Below are positions 37,303 to 46,316 of a DNA stretch of 64,000 nt, piece by piece; position 1 is the stretch's first letter, and each line of letters begins with the position of its first letter. Position numbers and translations under genes: made by a program. The notes beneath the pieces are model-generated. The model did not search any database. It saw only the letters and a list, made by a program, of their open reading frames with translations, and had not been told where the DNA came from. Origin of the DNA: Bacilli bacterium (GTDB taxonomy: Bacteria > Bacillota_I > Bacilli_A > ML615J-28 > CAG-698); contig JAFZWP010000004.1 in the NCBI GenBank assembly GCA_017617065.1, positions 98,225 through 162,224 of the forward strand. Direction: 5' to 3'.

Positions 37303-37956
37303 TTAATCAGGATATACCAATGGATCAACTTTAGCTTCATAGTTGCTTAACGAGTTAATCTCATTTACAATTCTGAGCACTTCTACAGGTGTTTTTTCTT
37401 CATTAAAGATGAAATAGAATAGTACTTTGTAATATGGAATACCATTCTCATCAAGATATTCTTTTTTTATAGAACGATTTTCATATCTAAAAATCCATGC
37501 CAAACCTATTCTCCCATCAAATCTCTTGAGTTCTTCAAAGTCTTCTATACTAAGTTTTGGATAAAAAGCTGTACAAAACTCATCACCATCAAATAATTTA
37601 TAACAATCAAGATTATCAATATCAAGTTCATAAATCCTAGTAGTTATGCCAATTGACTCAGTGGAAAAATAGTCCAAATCCTGTGGAGAATAATAACAAG
37701 CATATAGACAAATATCTTCTTCCAACGGAATTCCTGAGTATCTATTAATATACAATTCATCATAAAATAAGCCACAGAAAAATAAAGAATCGTCTTGTAA
37801 ATATTCCGGATAATTAAAGCATTCACCTTCATTAATATAAAATTCATTATTACCATAATCGCTAATTACTGTAACTTTAATTTTACCATTTATTTGACCG
37901 CTTCTAGGCATTAGAATACAGGCCAATATAGCAACACACAAAATGATTTTTTTCAT
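37303..37956 (-). CDS. Secreted protein with InlB B-repeat-like domain
   Basis: 217 residues. The short hydrophobic N-terminus (KKIILCVAILACILM) looks like a signal peptide and may be a non-standard lipobox (Cys13). Residues about 26-92 follow the InlB/Listeria-Bacteroides repeat: beta strand, GECFNYPE, FFCGLFYDELYINRY, then DICLYACYY where Trp is usual. The remainder is unrecognised. Probably surface or secreted. The start overlaps a 49-codon frame upstream by 4 nt, with GGAGG inside that frame. Function unknown. Confidence 0.55.
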   Translation of the reverse strand: MKKIILCVAILACILMPRSGQINGKIKVTVISDYGNNEFYINEGECFNYPEYLQDDSLFFCGLFYDELYINRYSGIPLEEDICLYACYYSPQDLDYFSTESIGITTRIYELDIDNLDCYKLFDGDEFCTAFYPKLSIEDFEELKRFDGRIGLAWIFRYENRSIKKEYLDENGIPYYKVLFYFIFNEEKTPVEVLRIVNEINSLSNYEAKVDPLVYPD

Positions 37957-38241
37957 TTCTTATAATCCTCCAAGTAAGTATAATAATTCAACAAGTCCAT
38001 ACCATTTAATGAAATCACGGCATTTGGTAAAACATAACTATCATATTCATTTGTAATTCTACGTTTTATAAAATTAGAACCGATTATTCCAATTCTTGCC
38101 ATCCCACCGCACAACAATCATTGCACATATCCAAAGTGCGCTGCTATCGCAATAATAATGGTCACTTTTTGATTTAACACTTTGAGTGTTCGATATTAGT
38201 ATAAGTATTACACCTAAAATAAAACATAATACTTTAATCAA
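37953..38241 (-). pseudogene. Frameshifted remnant of a small secreted protein gene
   Basis: An upstream frame (38241 to stop 38074-38076) encodes a signal-like N-terminus (LIKVLCFILGVILILISN) but has no ATG, no ribosome-binding site and a TAG not far upstream. A second frame starts at ATG 38102 and runs 49 codons to a TGA that overlaps the next gene's ATG by 4 nt. The two frames overlap by 29 nt. They read best as one gene broken by a frameshift near 38090-38110. Alternatively the 49-codon frame alone is a leader peptide for the downstream gene. Bases 38242-38350 upstream hold nothing I recognise. Confidence 0.4.
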
Positions 38242-38350
38242 ATAATTTTTCGTATCTTGCTACCTACACTCAAAAATAACTATAGAAATGATTTTCTATA
38301 CTTTAATTATACTTTTTTAAAACTCTAAAACAACTTTTTTACGTAATTAA

Positions 38351-39718
38351 CTATTTCAAATATAAATATACTTCTTTACTAGCTTCAATTGAATTAACAT
38401 CAAAACCATTAATGTCAGCCCAACCAGTAAACTCTCTTTCTTCAAAGAATTCTTTAATTTGCTCACTATTATTATCAAGGATAATGTAGTCATCTACATT
38501 TTCATTATCCACTTTATCAACACAAATTGTTTTTGAATCATATGGTTTAAAGCTTAAAGACAAAATATCATTATCATAGCTTCTAGCACTATATGTATTG
38601 ATGATATCATTTAAATAAGTCACTTCATTATAAACATTGGCAGTTAAACGATCATACATAAAAGAATCCCTAAAAGGACGGTTTGTGGCATATTGAATAG
38701 AATATGTTTGATTATCGATAAACGACATTAATTCAGCCACTACTATTTTAAACGCTTCACTCCATGAAGAGGAGAAAATACTAAAATAAAACTTATATGC
38801 ATATAATATATTTTGGATATTTGGTCTAACTGATGCAAAATAATCTAGTAGCCAAAGCCATTCATGATGATTGCTGAAAAAATATATTAGGTTTACAGTT
38901 AAATGATCAATATTACTATTTTCAAATATCAGTTCTTCATTGAATTCGTTGTAATAATCATTTTTGAAATCAGAAACAATTTCTTCGTAACTTCTATTGT
39001 TTCTAACGCAATAGTTGACAACAGTTTTATTTGTTGGAGAAGGAATAAAGCCAGGAAAAAATGAGTAACCTTGCGTTATCTCTGGTTCATATTCATTACC
39101 ATTTTCATCAACACCAATTTGTTGCTCATATAAATCACCATTGTGCACATATGATACTGTTTTATTTTCAACGTTTTTCTCAACATTTATCACGTAAACA
39201 GATACAACTTTGCCATCCGGAAAAACTATTTTTGGAATATTGATGTCTTCATAATATCTTTGATAAAAATATATTTTTTGAATTTGGCCTTCATCAATGG
39301 GATTATTTATCTTTTCTTTTACTATTACCATATCACCAGCGACCGAAAAGCAAAATGTTGCGACATTGGCTTGAGTAGTAATATTTACGATATTACGTTC
39401 GTAAGTAACCGATTCACCATCAACAAGTGACCAAAAATCATAAATAAAATGCAATTCCTTGCTTCCATTTTTTCTCCAATATAATTTTGTGTGAAATAGC
39501 ACCAAATCTATTGGATTAATCTCTCCTCTTACTGAAGAGATGAAATCATTATAGTCACCTTCATATCCTGATTCCTTGGCACATTCATATAATTTATATT
39601 GTGATGATTTTTCAATCACTTCTTCACTATTATCTTTACAACCAAATGATAAAAGCAATAGTGATAAAGTTATAATTATCAAACATATTTTATTTATCAT
39701 TTTCAATATATTATTCAT
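38351..39718 (-). CDS. Lipoprotein of unknown function
   Basis: 455 residues. Signal peptide ending SFGC (Cys27), then a segment YKLYECAKESGYEGDYNDFI that resembles a short motif (YxLAxxxGYxGxxxEWL) seen after the lipid anchor of many surface lipoproteins. The centre is unrecognised. The last 30 residues (REFTGWADINGFDVNSIEAS, then a VYLYL end) again look like an InlB-type repeat end. ATG at 39718 is used because GAGG is 6 nt upstream; the GTG four codons earlier has no site. Own promoter 39739-39767. Confidence 0.65.
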   Translation of the reverse strand: MNNILKMINKICLIIITLSLLLLSFGCKDNSEEVIEKSSQYKLYECAKESGYEGDYNDFISSVRGEINPIDLVLFHTKLYWRKNGSKELHFIYDFWSLVDGESVTYERNIVNITTQANVATFCFSVAGDMVIVKEKINNPIDEGQIQKIYFYQRYYEDINIPKIVFPDGKVVSVYVINVEKNVENKTVSYVHNGDLYEQQIGVDENGNEYEPEITQGYSFFPGFIPSPTNKTVVNYCVRNNRSYEEIVSDFKNDYYNEFNEELIFENSNIDHLTVNLIYFFSNHHEWLWLLDYFASVRPNIQNILYAYKFYFSIFSSSWSEAFKIVVAELMSFIDNQTYSIQYATNRPFRDSFMYDRLTANVYNEVTYLNDIINTYSARSYDNDILSLSFKPYDSKTICVDKVDNENVDDYIILDNNSEQIKEFFEEREFTGWADINGFDVNSIEASKEVYLYLK

Positions 39719-39738
39719 AATGTACCTCACACAATTAC

Positions 39739-39767
39739 TTTATACAGTATAATAGGACTATTATCAA
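39739..39767 (-). promoter_or_regulatory. Promoter of the lipoprotein gene
   Basis: Minus strand: TTGATA, 17-nt spacer, TATAAA, located between the ribonuclease stop and the lipoprotein start. Confidence 0.65.
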
Positions 39768-39776
39768 CAAGTTTTA

Positions 39777-40397
39777 CTATTCTATATCTACAACTTCAGC
39801 TTCAATTGTATCTTCTTTTTTGACTTTTTCCTTTTTAGAGAAAAGCTTAGGATAATATACCCATAAGATAATTAAAGCACTACCAACAAAGTGGCAAAAT
39901 GATAAACATTTTACGACGTAATAAAACCAATTTATACTAAAATTAGTTACTTCTCTAAAAGTATCATAATGATCAGTAGTCTCAAATACACGCACTTTAC
40001 TCCTATCTACTGTATAAACAAAGCGATGTGTTCCTCGGTTTGTTGCGGAATATCCTTCTTCATAAATATCGCATTCGCAAAGTTCACGATCGTCACTTAT
40101 ACCAAAGCGGAAAAGTTTTCCTTCACGATTTTCAAACTCATTCCCACCAGCCACTTTTCCTTCAAGTTCGATATTATTATCTGCAAAATATTCTATATCT
40201 TCTTTAAGCATATAGTTACCTGGTAATGAATGATATTCTTTTAAATATAAAGCAACATCTTTTGCTTTGTAGTAGTTTTTATTTGCATATACTCTTCTTT
40301 CACCCGCAATACCTGCTATATGCAAAAGCGCATATATTCCAAGTAATACAAGCAATAAAACTAATTCATGTTTTTTAAACCATTCTCTAAATTTCAT
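39777..40397 (-). CDS. Membrane-anchored barnase-family ribonuclease
   Basis: 206 residues. The middle part follows barnase: DVALYLKEYHSLPGNYMLK (47-65), then GGNEFENREGKL (84-95), ECDIYEEGY, NRGTHRFVY and TTDHYDTF. All catalytic positions are kept: K65, R91, E108 (general base), R121, R125 and H143 (general acid). One hydrophobic helix precedes the domain (11-31) and another follows it (about 156-182). Lys/Arg-rich ends on both sides put the RNase domain outside the membrane. It would cut RNA after G at the cell surface. No barstar-like gene is present. It starts 1 nt after the hemW stop. Confidence 0.8.
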   Translation of the reverse strand: MKFREWFKKHELVLLLVLLGIYALLHIAGIAGERRVYANKNYYKAKDVALYLKEYHSLPGNYMLKEDIEYFADNNIELEGKVAGGNEFENREGKLFRFGISDDRELCECDIYEEGYSATNRGTHRFVYTVDRSKVRVFETTDHYDTFREVTNFSINWFYYVVKCLSFCHFVGSALIILWVYYPKLFSKKEKVKKEDTIEAEVVDIE

Positions 40398-40398
40398 A

Positions 40399-41541
40399 TT
40401 ATATAAACCTTTCCATTATAGAATTTGACACAAATAATTTATCTTTTGGTATTTTTAAATGATTATTTTTAGTTAATACTAATAACTTTTTATTAACTAA
40501 ATCATTAATAATATCTCCAAACACTTCATAAATAGATTTATCAAATTTATCTTTGAATCTATTTGTATCTAGACCTTCCACTTTTCTTAGACCAAGAATT
40601 ACTTCTTCAGCCATTTGATCTTTTGTAGATAATTTGTTTTCTTCTAAATATTCTAAATGATTATTATCAATACCTTCATAATATTTCTTTAAGTTATTGA
40701 TATTTGTATATCTTGTATTATCTAAGTAATAAGATCCACTTGCCCCAATTGCTAAATAGTATTCATTATTCCAATAAGTTAAGTTATGAATTGATTCATA
40801 ACCATTAATTGCATAATTAGATATTTCATAATGATTATAACCATGTTTTGCAAGATATTTATTAGTTTTATAATAAATATTAGCTTGAATATCGCCATCA
40901 AGTTCCGAAAACTTACCTTCTTTAAATAGATTATAAAGCATTGTATGTTCTTCTAAAATTAATGCATAACTTGAAATATGATTTACTTTTAATCTAACAG
41001 CTTGCTTTAAGTCTTTTTTAAACTTAGAAAAAGTATCATCAGGTAAGCCATATATTAAATCGATATTGATGTTTTCAATACCACTATTTCTTAGATTATT
41101 AATGGCATTAATGACATCTAGCATGTTGTGGTTTCTACCTAAGAATTTAAGTCTAGCATCATTAAAACTTTGGACACCAATACTTACGCGATTAATATGA
41201 TATTTATTGAGCAAATTAGTTTTATTAATATCTAAATCAAGCGGATTCGCTTCAATTGAGTATTCTTTCACTTTATTTAGATTAATTCTTTCTTCAATTG
41301 CCTTAAATAGTTTTTCTAATAATTCATTATCTAAGCTAGTTGGGGTACCACCACCAATATAAATAGTTTTAATGCTAGATAAATATTTAAGTTTTAAATC
41401 TAATTCGCGGATTAAATAATCAATATATTTAGATTTTGCATCTTGTCTAGCCATCATTTTATAGAAATCACAATAAGTACAAATATTATTACAAAAAGGA
41501 ATATGGATATATAATGCTTCGATTTCTTTAAATTTAGCCAT
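40399..41541 (-). CDS. hemW: Radical SAM heme chaperone HemW-like
   Basis: 380 residues. Radical SAM motif C17-x3-C21-x2-C24 (HIPFCNNICTYCDF), IYIGGGTPTSL, and NIDLIYGLPDD, all typical of HemW/HemN-like proteins; the C-terminal HemN domain is present. HemW binds heme and an Fe-S cluster and passes heme to target proteins. It sits 4 nt after lepA, a common arrangement in Bacilli, and before the ribonuclease gene. No heme-pathway gene is in the window, so the role here is uncertain. Confidence 0.88.
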   Translation of the reverse strand: MAKFKEIEALYIHIPFCNNICTYCDFYKMMARQDAKSKYIDYLIRELDLKLKYLSSIKTIYIGGGTPTSLDNELLEKLFKAIEERINLNKVKEYSIEANPLDLDINKTNLLNKYHINRVSIGVQSFNDARLKFLGRNHNMLDVINAINNLRNSGIENINIDLIYGLPDDTFSKFKKDLKQAVRLKVNHISSYALILEEHTMLYNLFKEGKFSELDGDIQANIYYKTNKYLAKHGYNHYEISNYAINGYESIHNLTYWNNEYYLAIGASGSYYLDNTRYTNINNLKKYYEGIDNNHLEYLEENKLSTKDQMAEEVILGLRKVEGLDTNRFKDKFDKSIYEVFGDIINDLVNKKLLVLTKNNHLKIPKDKLFVSNSIMERFI

Positions 41542-41545
41542 ATCC

Positions 41546-43384
41546 TTATTCCTTATCTAAACTTAAGACGCTCATGAAAGCTTCTTGAGGTATTTCTACG
41601 CTACCTACGGCTTTCATACGTTTCTTACCTTCTTTTTGTTTTTCTAGTAATTTCTTTTTACGGGTAATATCGCCACCATAACATTTAGCAAGTACATCCT
41701 TCTGCATTGCTTTGATGTTCGTTCTAGCAATAATCTTACCGCCAACAGCTGCTTGAATTGGTACTTCAAACATTTGACGTGGGATTACTTCTTTTAATTT
41801 TTGCGTCATTCTAACAGCACGGTGATATGTATAATCGCGGTGAACGATGATACTTAAAGCATCAATCTTTTCCCCATTTAATAAAATATCCATTCTAACT
41901 AATGGTGATACTTTATAATCGCTTAATACATAATCTAAACTTGCATATCCTTTAGTAGATGATTTTAAGCGATCAAAGAAATCATAAATGATTTCAGAAA
42001 GTGGAATATCATAAGTAAGCGATACTCTAGTCTTATCTACATATTCCATATTCTTAAATGTGCCACGCTTTTGTTGACAAATTTCCATTACAGAACCAAC
42101 ATATTCATTAGGAAGCATTACAGTAGCTTTTACGTATGGTTCTTCCACCGACTTAATTCTAGCTGCATCTGGAAGCCTTGATGGGTTATCAATAGTAATT
42201 TGTGATCCATCTGTTAAATTAACGCGGTAATTTACACTAGGAGCGGTAGCAATAATATTAATATTGAATTCTCTTTCGATTCTTTCTTGGATAATATCCA
42301 TATGAAGTAATCCTAAGAATCCAATTCTAAAACCAAATCCTAATGCCTGGGATGTTTCAGGCTCATAAGTTAGAGCCGCATCATTTAATTTTAGTTTTTC
42401 TAATGCTTCTTTTAAATCTTTATAATCTTCATTAGCAACTGGGAATACGCCACAGAATACCATTGGATTTAGTTTTCTATAACCTGGTAAAGCTATATCT
42501 GCTGGATAATTTGCATCAGTTATCGTATCGCCAACATGAACCATGCTGATTTCTTTAATAGCAGCACAAATATAGCCTACATCTCCAGCAGCTAAATAAT
42601 CTTTTTTCTTTTCTTTAGGAGTATATACGCCAACTTCAGTTACTTCGTATGTGGCTCCAGTTGCCATCATTTTAATGACGTCACCTCTTTTAACAGTTCC
42701 GTCAACAACTCTAATTGAAGGAACAATGCCACGATATTGATCATAATATGAATCAAATATTAAAGCTTTTAAAGGTTTTGCAGGATCTCCAGTTGGAGCT
42801 GGCACTTTATATACAATTTGTTCTAAGATATCTTTAATACCAATCCCTTGCTTAGCACTAGCTAGAACTGCATCTGATGCATCTAAACCTACAATTCTTT
42901 CGATTTCTTCTTTAACTTTATCAGGATCAGCGCTAGGCAGGTCTATTTTATTAATTAAAGGTAAAATCTCTAAATCATTATCAATAGCTAAATATGCATT
43001 AGCTAATGTTTGTGCTTCAATTCCTTGAGCGGCATCTACAACTAGAATTGCTCCTTCACATGCAGCAAGTGATCTAGATACTTCATATGTAAAGTCTACA
43101 TGACCCGGAGTATCGATTAAATGGAATGTATAATGCTCTCCATCAAGTGATGTATATTCTAACTCTACCGCATTTAATTTAATCGTAATTCCTCTTTCAC
43201 GCTCTAAATCCATCGTATCAAGAAGTTGATCTTTCATTTCTCTTGCATCAACTGTATTAGTTAACTCTAAGATTCTGTCAGCTAGAGTAGATTTACCATG
43301 ATCGATATGCGCTATTATGGAAAAGTTACGAATATTCTTTTGTCTATTTTTAAGCTCACTTAATAGCTTTTCATCATTAATCAC
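41546..43384 (-). CDS. lepA: Elongation factor 4 (LepA)
   Basis: 612 residues, the usual length. Translational GTPase with AHIDHGKST (G1), DTPGHVDF (G3), NKIDL (G4), and the LepA-specific C-terminus (SYKV-type region, then [20 protein letters not shown]). Back-translocates or remodels ribosomes under stress. The reading frame begins with GTG at 43384, preceded by GGTGG; an ATG slightly downstream is out of frame. Confidence 0.96.
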   Translation of the reverse strand: MINDEKLLSELKNRQKNIRNFSIIAHIDHGKSTLADRILELTNTVDAREMKDQLLDTMDLERERGITIKLNAVELEYTSLDGEHYTFHLIDTPGHVDFTYEVSRSLAACEGAILVVDAAQGIEAQTLANAYLAIDNDLEILPLINKIDLPSADPDKVKEEIERIVGLDASDAVLASAKQGIGIKDILEQIVYKVPAPTGDPAKPLKALIFDSYYDQYRGIVPSIRVVDGTVKRGDVIKMMATGATYEVTEVGVYTPKEKKKDYLAAGDVGYICAAIKEISMVHVGDTITDANYPADIALPGYRKLNPMVFCGVFPVANEDYKDLKEALEKLKLNDAALTYEPETSQALGFGFRIGFLGLLHMDIIQERIEREFNINIIATAPSVNYRVNLTDGSQITIDNPSRLPDAARIKSVEEPYVKATVMLPNEYVGSVMEICQQKRGTFKNMEYVDKTRVSLTYDIPLSEIIYDFFDRLKSSTKGYASLDYVLSDYKVSPLVRMDILLNGEKIDALSIIVHRDYTYHRAVRMTQKLKEVIPRQMFEVPIQAAVGGKIIARTNIKAMQKDVLAKCYGGDITRKKKLLEKQKEGKKRMKAVGSVEIPQEAFMSVLSLDKE

Positions 43385-43440
43385 CTACTCCACCGCCTTT
43401 CTTGAAACAATTAATTTTATATAAACATATATTTTTATTA

Positions 43441-43483
43441 AATAAATATATTCTATCTATAAATATGAATATATTTAAAATAG
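43441..43483. repeat. Dispersed hairpin repeat, copy B
   Basis: Matches 11631-11673 at 38 of 43 positions by hand count; arms AAATATATTC (43445-43454) and GAATATATTT (43468-43477) with the same 13-nt spacing. It lies in the gap upstream of lepA. A plus-strand frame across this region is not credible as a gene. Confidence 0.5.
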
Positions 43484-43528
43484 GTTTTAAGATAATAATT
43501 TTTAAAAATGGCGAAAAATTCGTTATAT

Positions 43529-44200
43529 TTAATCAATTTTCACATTACTATCTAGATTATTATCTTTATCTTTTGATTTTGTCATCAAATCAATTAATTT
43601 ATTAAACAAACTAATTAATGGGCCTGTTGCTACTACTGCTATTAGACAACCCCAGCCAATAACCGATCCCATTAAAAAGCCTAATCCAAATAAAACTGCA
43701 TCATATATTATTCGAATAATCCAAAACTTAATAGGAATAATATCATTCAAGATCAATGATACTCCATCATATGGACTAGTCCCAATATTTGCTTTAATAA
43801 TCATCGATGCTCCAAGTGAATTTAGTATTGTAGCAGCAATCGAATATAGATAGCATATGAATAAATTATCATTTGCTTTTAATATTCCATAATCTACAAA
43901 TAGTCCACACACCGGTCCAATCAGCACTACTGCTACTATTGTCCCTACATTTAGATACTTGCGACCAAATATTAATAAGATAATAGCTAGTATTGCATTA
44001 CCAACAGTTATACCAATACTAGTAGAAATATCTTTTTTAAATATTAGTTTAAGTAACTCGGTTATTCCAAAACAAAATGTATTAATTGAATTAGAGCCAA
44101 GTGTACTAACCACATACATTGCAGCACTAATACCAATTATAATTGTTCCAATTAGCATTACGATAAATCGTAAATAATATTTTTTTATGAATTCTTTCAT
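43529..44200 (-). CDS. YczE/YitT-like integral membrane protein
   Basis: 223 residues with five to six helices. Two related halves carry LGSNSINTFCFGI and NIGTSPYDGVSLI, which match the repeated LGxxPxD/N motif of the YczE/YyaS group. The family has no firm function. It ends with a short charged tail. Divergent from recU. Confidence 0.7.
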   Translation of the reverse strand: MKEFIKKYYLRFIVMLIGTIIIGISAAMYVVSTLGSNSINTFCFGITELLKLIFKKDISTSIGITVGNAILAIILLIFGRKYLNVGTIVAVVLIGPVCGLFVDYGILKANDNLFICYLYSIAATILNSLGASMIIKANIGTSPYDGVSLILNDIIPIKFWIIRIIYDAVLFGLGFLMGSVIGWGCLIAVVATGPLISLFNKLIDLMTKSKDKDNNLDSNVKID

Positions 44201-44278
44201 ATAACACTATTTTATCCCTTATACTTTATGGATTATATCATAAATTAGTCTATTTTTAAAGAATAAAAGATGGCATTC

Positions 44279-44307
44279 TTGAAAAATAGGACTTTTTTTA
44301 ATATAAT
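44279..44307 (+). promoter_or_regulatory. Promoter of recU
   Basis: TTGAAA, 17-nt spacer, TATAAT, ending 21 nt before the ATG. Confidence 0.75.
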
Positions 44308-44328
44308 GGAAATAGTAAGAGGCAAACT

Positions 44329-44943
44329 ATGAAAGTTAATTATCCAATTCCTCGCCAAGTTAATAATAATATATCTACTAATATTAGTAATAATCAAGTT
44401 AAAGTGAAACATAGTTTACATTCCCATGGTATGTTATTTGAAAATGAATTAAATTTATCAAATGAATATTATCGTAATGTAAATAGAGCACTTATTTACA
44501 AAAAACCAACACCAGTGCAAATAGTTAAAGTAGATTATCCAACCCGTAGCAAAGCCAAGATTGTAGAAGGATATTATAAAACTCCTTCTACTACTGACTA
44601 TAATGGGATTTACCGTGGTAAATATATTGATTACGAAGCAAAAGAAACAAATAATCTATCATTTGACTTCAAGCATATCTTTGAACACCAAGTTGAGCAC
44701 TTACATAAAGTAAATGAAATGGGTGGAATTGCTTTTGTAATCATCTACTTTAAAAAAGTTGAAGAAGTTATAATAATGGATATTACTGATTTTTATAAAT
44801 TATGGATAGAAGGTGCCAAAGGTGGCAGAAAATCAATAAAACTAGAAACATTTAGAGAATTAGGTGTTTTAGTTGATAAAGGATATAATCCAACTCTTAA
44901 ATATTTAGATGCAGTTGATAATAAATATTTTAAAAATAACTAA
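44329..44943 (+). CDS. recU: Holliday junction resolvase RecU
   Basis: 204 residues. HGMLFENELNLSNEYY holds the first acidic residues (E38, E40). TPSTTDYNGIYRGKYIDYEA provides D90, E103 and K105, the nuclease motif. LSFDFKHIFEHQ follows. RecU cuts Holliday junctions in Firmicutes and Mollicutes. The usual neighbour ponA/pbp1 is absent. AGAGG precedes the ATG. Confidence 0.94.
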   Translation: MKVNYPIPRQVNNNISTNISNNQVKVKHSLHSHGMLFENELNLSNEYYRNVNRALIYKKPTPVQIVKVDYPTRSKAKIVEGYYKTPSTTDYNGIYRGKYIDYEAKETNNLSFDFKHIFEHQVEHLHKVNEMGGIAFVIIYFKKVEEVIIMDITDFYKLWIEGAKGGRKSIKLETFRELGVLVDKGYNPTLKYLDAVDNKYFKNN

Positions 44944-44965
44944 CCGGTTTGGTTAGTTATTTTTC
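44934..44965 (+). terminator. Terminator of recU, overlapping the stop codon
   Basis: Stem AATAACTAACC / GGTTAGTTATT followed by TTTT. The recU TAA (44941-44943) lies inside the first arm. Confidence 0.8.
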
Positions 44966-44968
44966 ATT

Positions 44969-45592
44969 TTATTCATTTATTTGTTCTTTTTCTTCTTTTT
45001 CTAACTGTTTTTCTTCTTGTAAATATGTAGTTGGATATTGTTTGCTAACAGCAGATAGTGCAGGTAACAATACATATAAGAAAACAACTAAAACTGCGCA
45101 TGTTGCTGGAACATAAGTAGCTTGATATGCAATACCTTCAATTAAAGATTTATGCCAAATTACTACTGAACTAACAGTTGAAGAAACAAATCTAATTGCT
45201 CCATGAATTAAAACAGTTATCAATATTAATATTAAGGCCATTAGTTTACTTTTTACATTATCTTGACCTACATATTTATAGATTTTTTTACCAAATAGGC
45301 CTGCTATACCAATTGATCCAAAAGCAATCAAGTAGTCAAATGGATAGCAAGCTAGTCCCCATCCATCTAATACACATGTAATAAAACCAAATACAATACC
45401 ACTTGCTATAAAGCCTTTAAACCAACCATGGCGATAACTAACAATAAATAATGGTACACATGAAAAACTAATACTTCCACCGTTTTCTCCAATATGGAAA
45501 TTAAATAAACTATCAATAGCAATACCTAATGCACACATCATAGCAATTTCACAAATATCTCTAACGCTAAATTTAAACAAACTTTTATCCAT
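44969..45592 (-). CDS. thiT: Thiamine ECF transporter S component ThiT
   Basis: 207 residues with about six helices. ENGGSISFSCVPLFIVSYRHG, CYPFDYLIAFGSIGIAGLFG and the later LIEGIAYQATYVPA match ThiT substrate-binding regions. It captures thiamine for the shared energy-coupling module (EcfAA'T), which is not in this window. A TPP riboswitch directly upstream confirms the substrate. AGGAGG precedes the ATG. The C-terminal 30 residues are a charged tail. Confidence 0.92.
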   Translation of the reverse strand: MDKSLFKFSVRDICEIAMMCALGIAIDSLFNFHIGENGGSISFSCVPLFIVSYRHGWFKGFIASGIVFGFITCVLDGWGLACYPFDYLIAFGSIGIAGLFGKKIYKYVGQDNVKSKLMALILILITVLIHGAIRFVSSTVSSVVIWHKSLIEGIAYQATYVPATCAVLVVFLYVLLPALSAVSKQYPTTYLQEEKQLEKEEKEQINE

Positions 45593-45602
45593 ATTTCCTC
45601 CT

Positions 45603-45640
45603 AAAAAAAAGCAAAGAACGATAGCGTAACGGTTCTTTGC
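45603..45640 (-). terminator. Riboswitch expression-platform terminator
   Basis: Stem GCAAAGAAC / GTTCTTTGC (45611-45619, 45632-45640) followed by eight U on the minus strand, between the TPP aptamer and thiT. Confidence 0.9.
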
Positions 45641-45653
45641 ATTTATAAACTTA

Positions 45654-45730
45654 CTTCCTACGCTAGCATTATCTAGATCAGGTCAAGGGTCTAAAAGTGT
45701 AAACTTTAATCTCAGCTTGCGCTCCCCTGT
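45654..45730 (-). ncRNA. TPP (THI-box) riboswitch
   Basis: On the minus strand the aptamer shows ACAGGGGAGC, then GCTGAGA, then ACCCTTGACCTGATCTAG, ATAATGCTAGCGTAGGAA. These are the conserved P1-P5 elements of the thiamine pyrophosphate sensor. A factor-independent terminator follows before thiT. TPP binding should favour termination and shut off thiamine uptake. Confidence 0.95.
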
Positions 45731-45735
45731 AAATC

Positions 45736-46263
45736 TTATTTATTTTTTTCTTGTTCTTCTAATTCTAAATACTTTGAATACCAACTGTATACACAGTCGT
45801 TATTAAAAGGATCTTCTCTTTTTTCAATCATATTAAGTAATTTCTTCATATTATCATCGATAATTTTTATGATTTTATCTGAATAATGATAATACTTGAT
45901 ATTAAAATCATATTCATCACGGTCTAGTTCTAATACTTCACCATCAGGAAATAACTTAATATCTAAATCATAATCAATATATTTTAATCCTTCTTTATCA
46001 ATTACATAAGGTGATGATAAGTTGCAATAATATTGAACATTTTCCTTTCTTAACATGCAAATAACATTGAACCAATATTTCTTAAAGAAATAACATACTG
46101 CTGGTTCTCTTGTTTTCCACTTACGTCCATCACCATCAATAACATCTACTTCATTATTGATTAATACTGTAATTTCACTATCTTCAAATAACTTTACTAC
46201 ATTCCTCCAAACACGATGTAATTGTCCATCATGCTTATAACTAATTATATCTGTATATTCCAT
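45736..46263 (-). CDS. Nucleoside tri-/diphosphatase (Ntdp, DUF402)
   Basis: 175 residues. ISYKHDGQLHRVW, WKTREPAVCYFFKKYWFNVI, YYCNLSSPY and KYIDYDLDIKLFPDG are the hallmarks of the Firmicutes Ntdp family (SA1684/YgaC). These metal-dependent enzymes hydrolyse nucleoside di- and triphosphates. The N-terminus is about 15 residues shorter than in Staphylococcus. Lies upstream of the TPP riboswitch, on the same strand. Confidence 0.9.
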   Translation of the reverse strand: MEYTDIISYKHDGQLHRVWRNVVKLFEDSEITVLINNEVDVIDGDGRKWKTREPAVCYFFKKYWFNVICMLRKENVQYYCNLSSPYVIDKEGLKYIDYDLDIKLFPDGEVLELDRDEYDFNIKYYHYSDKIIKIIDDNMKKLLNMIEKREDPFNNDCVYSWYSKYLELEEQEKNK

Positions 46264-46316
46264 GATAAGTACCTAACACGATTATATCATTTAATATACG
46301 AAAAATAAAGTGCAAC

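Noticed and set aside
39777..40397. Toxin-immunity pair formed by the barnase-like protein and the downstream lipoprotein
   Set aside because: The lipoprotein (38351-39718) shows no barstar resemblance and has its own promoter; the pairing is not supported.
43402..43605. Plus-strand frame of 67 codons upstream of lepA
   Set aside because: Low-complexity Ile/Tyr/Phe composition, no ribosome-binding site, and it covers the dispersed hairpin repeat and the end of the YczE-like gene.
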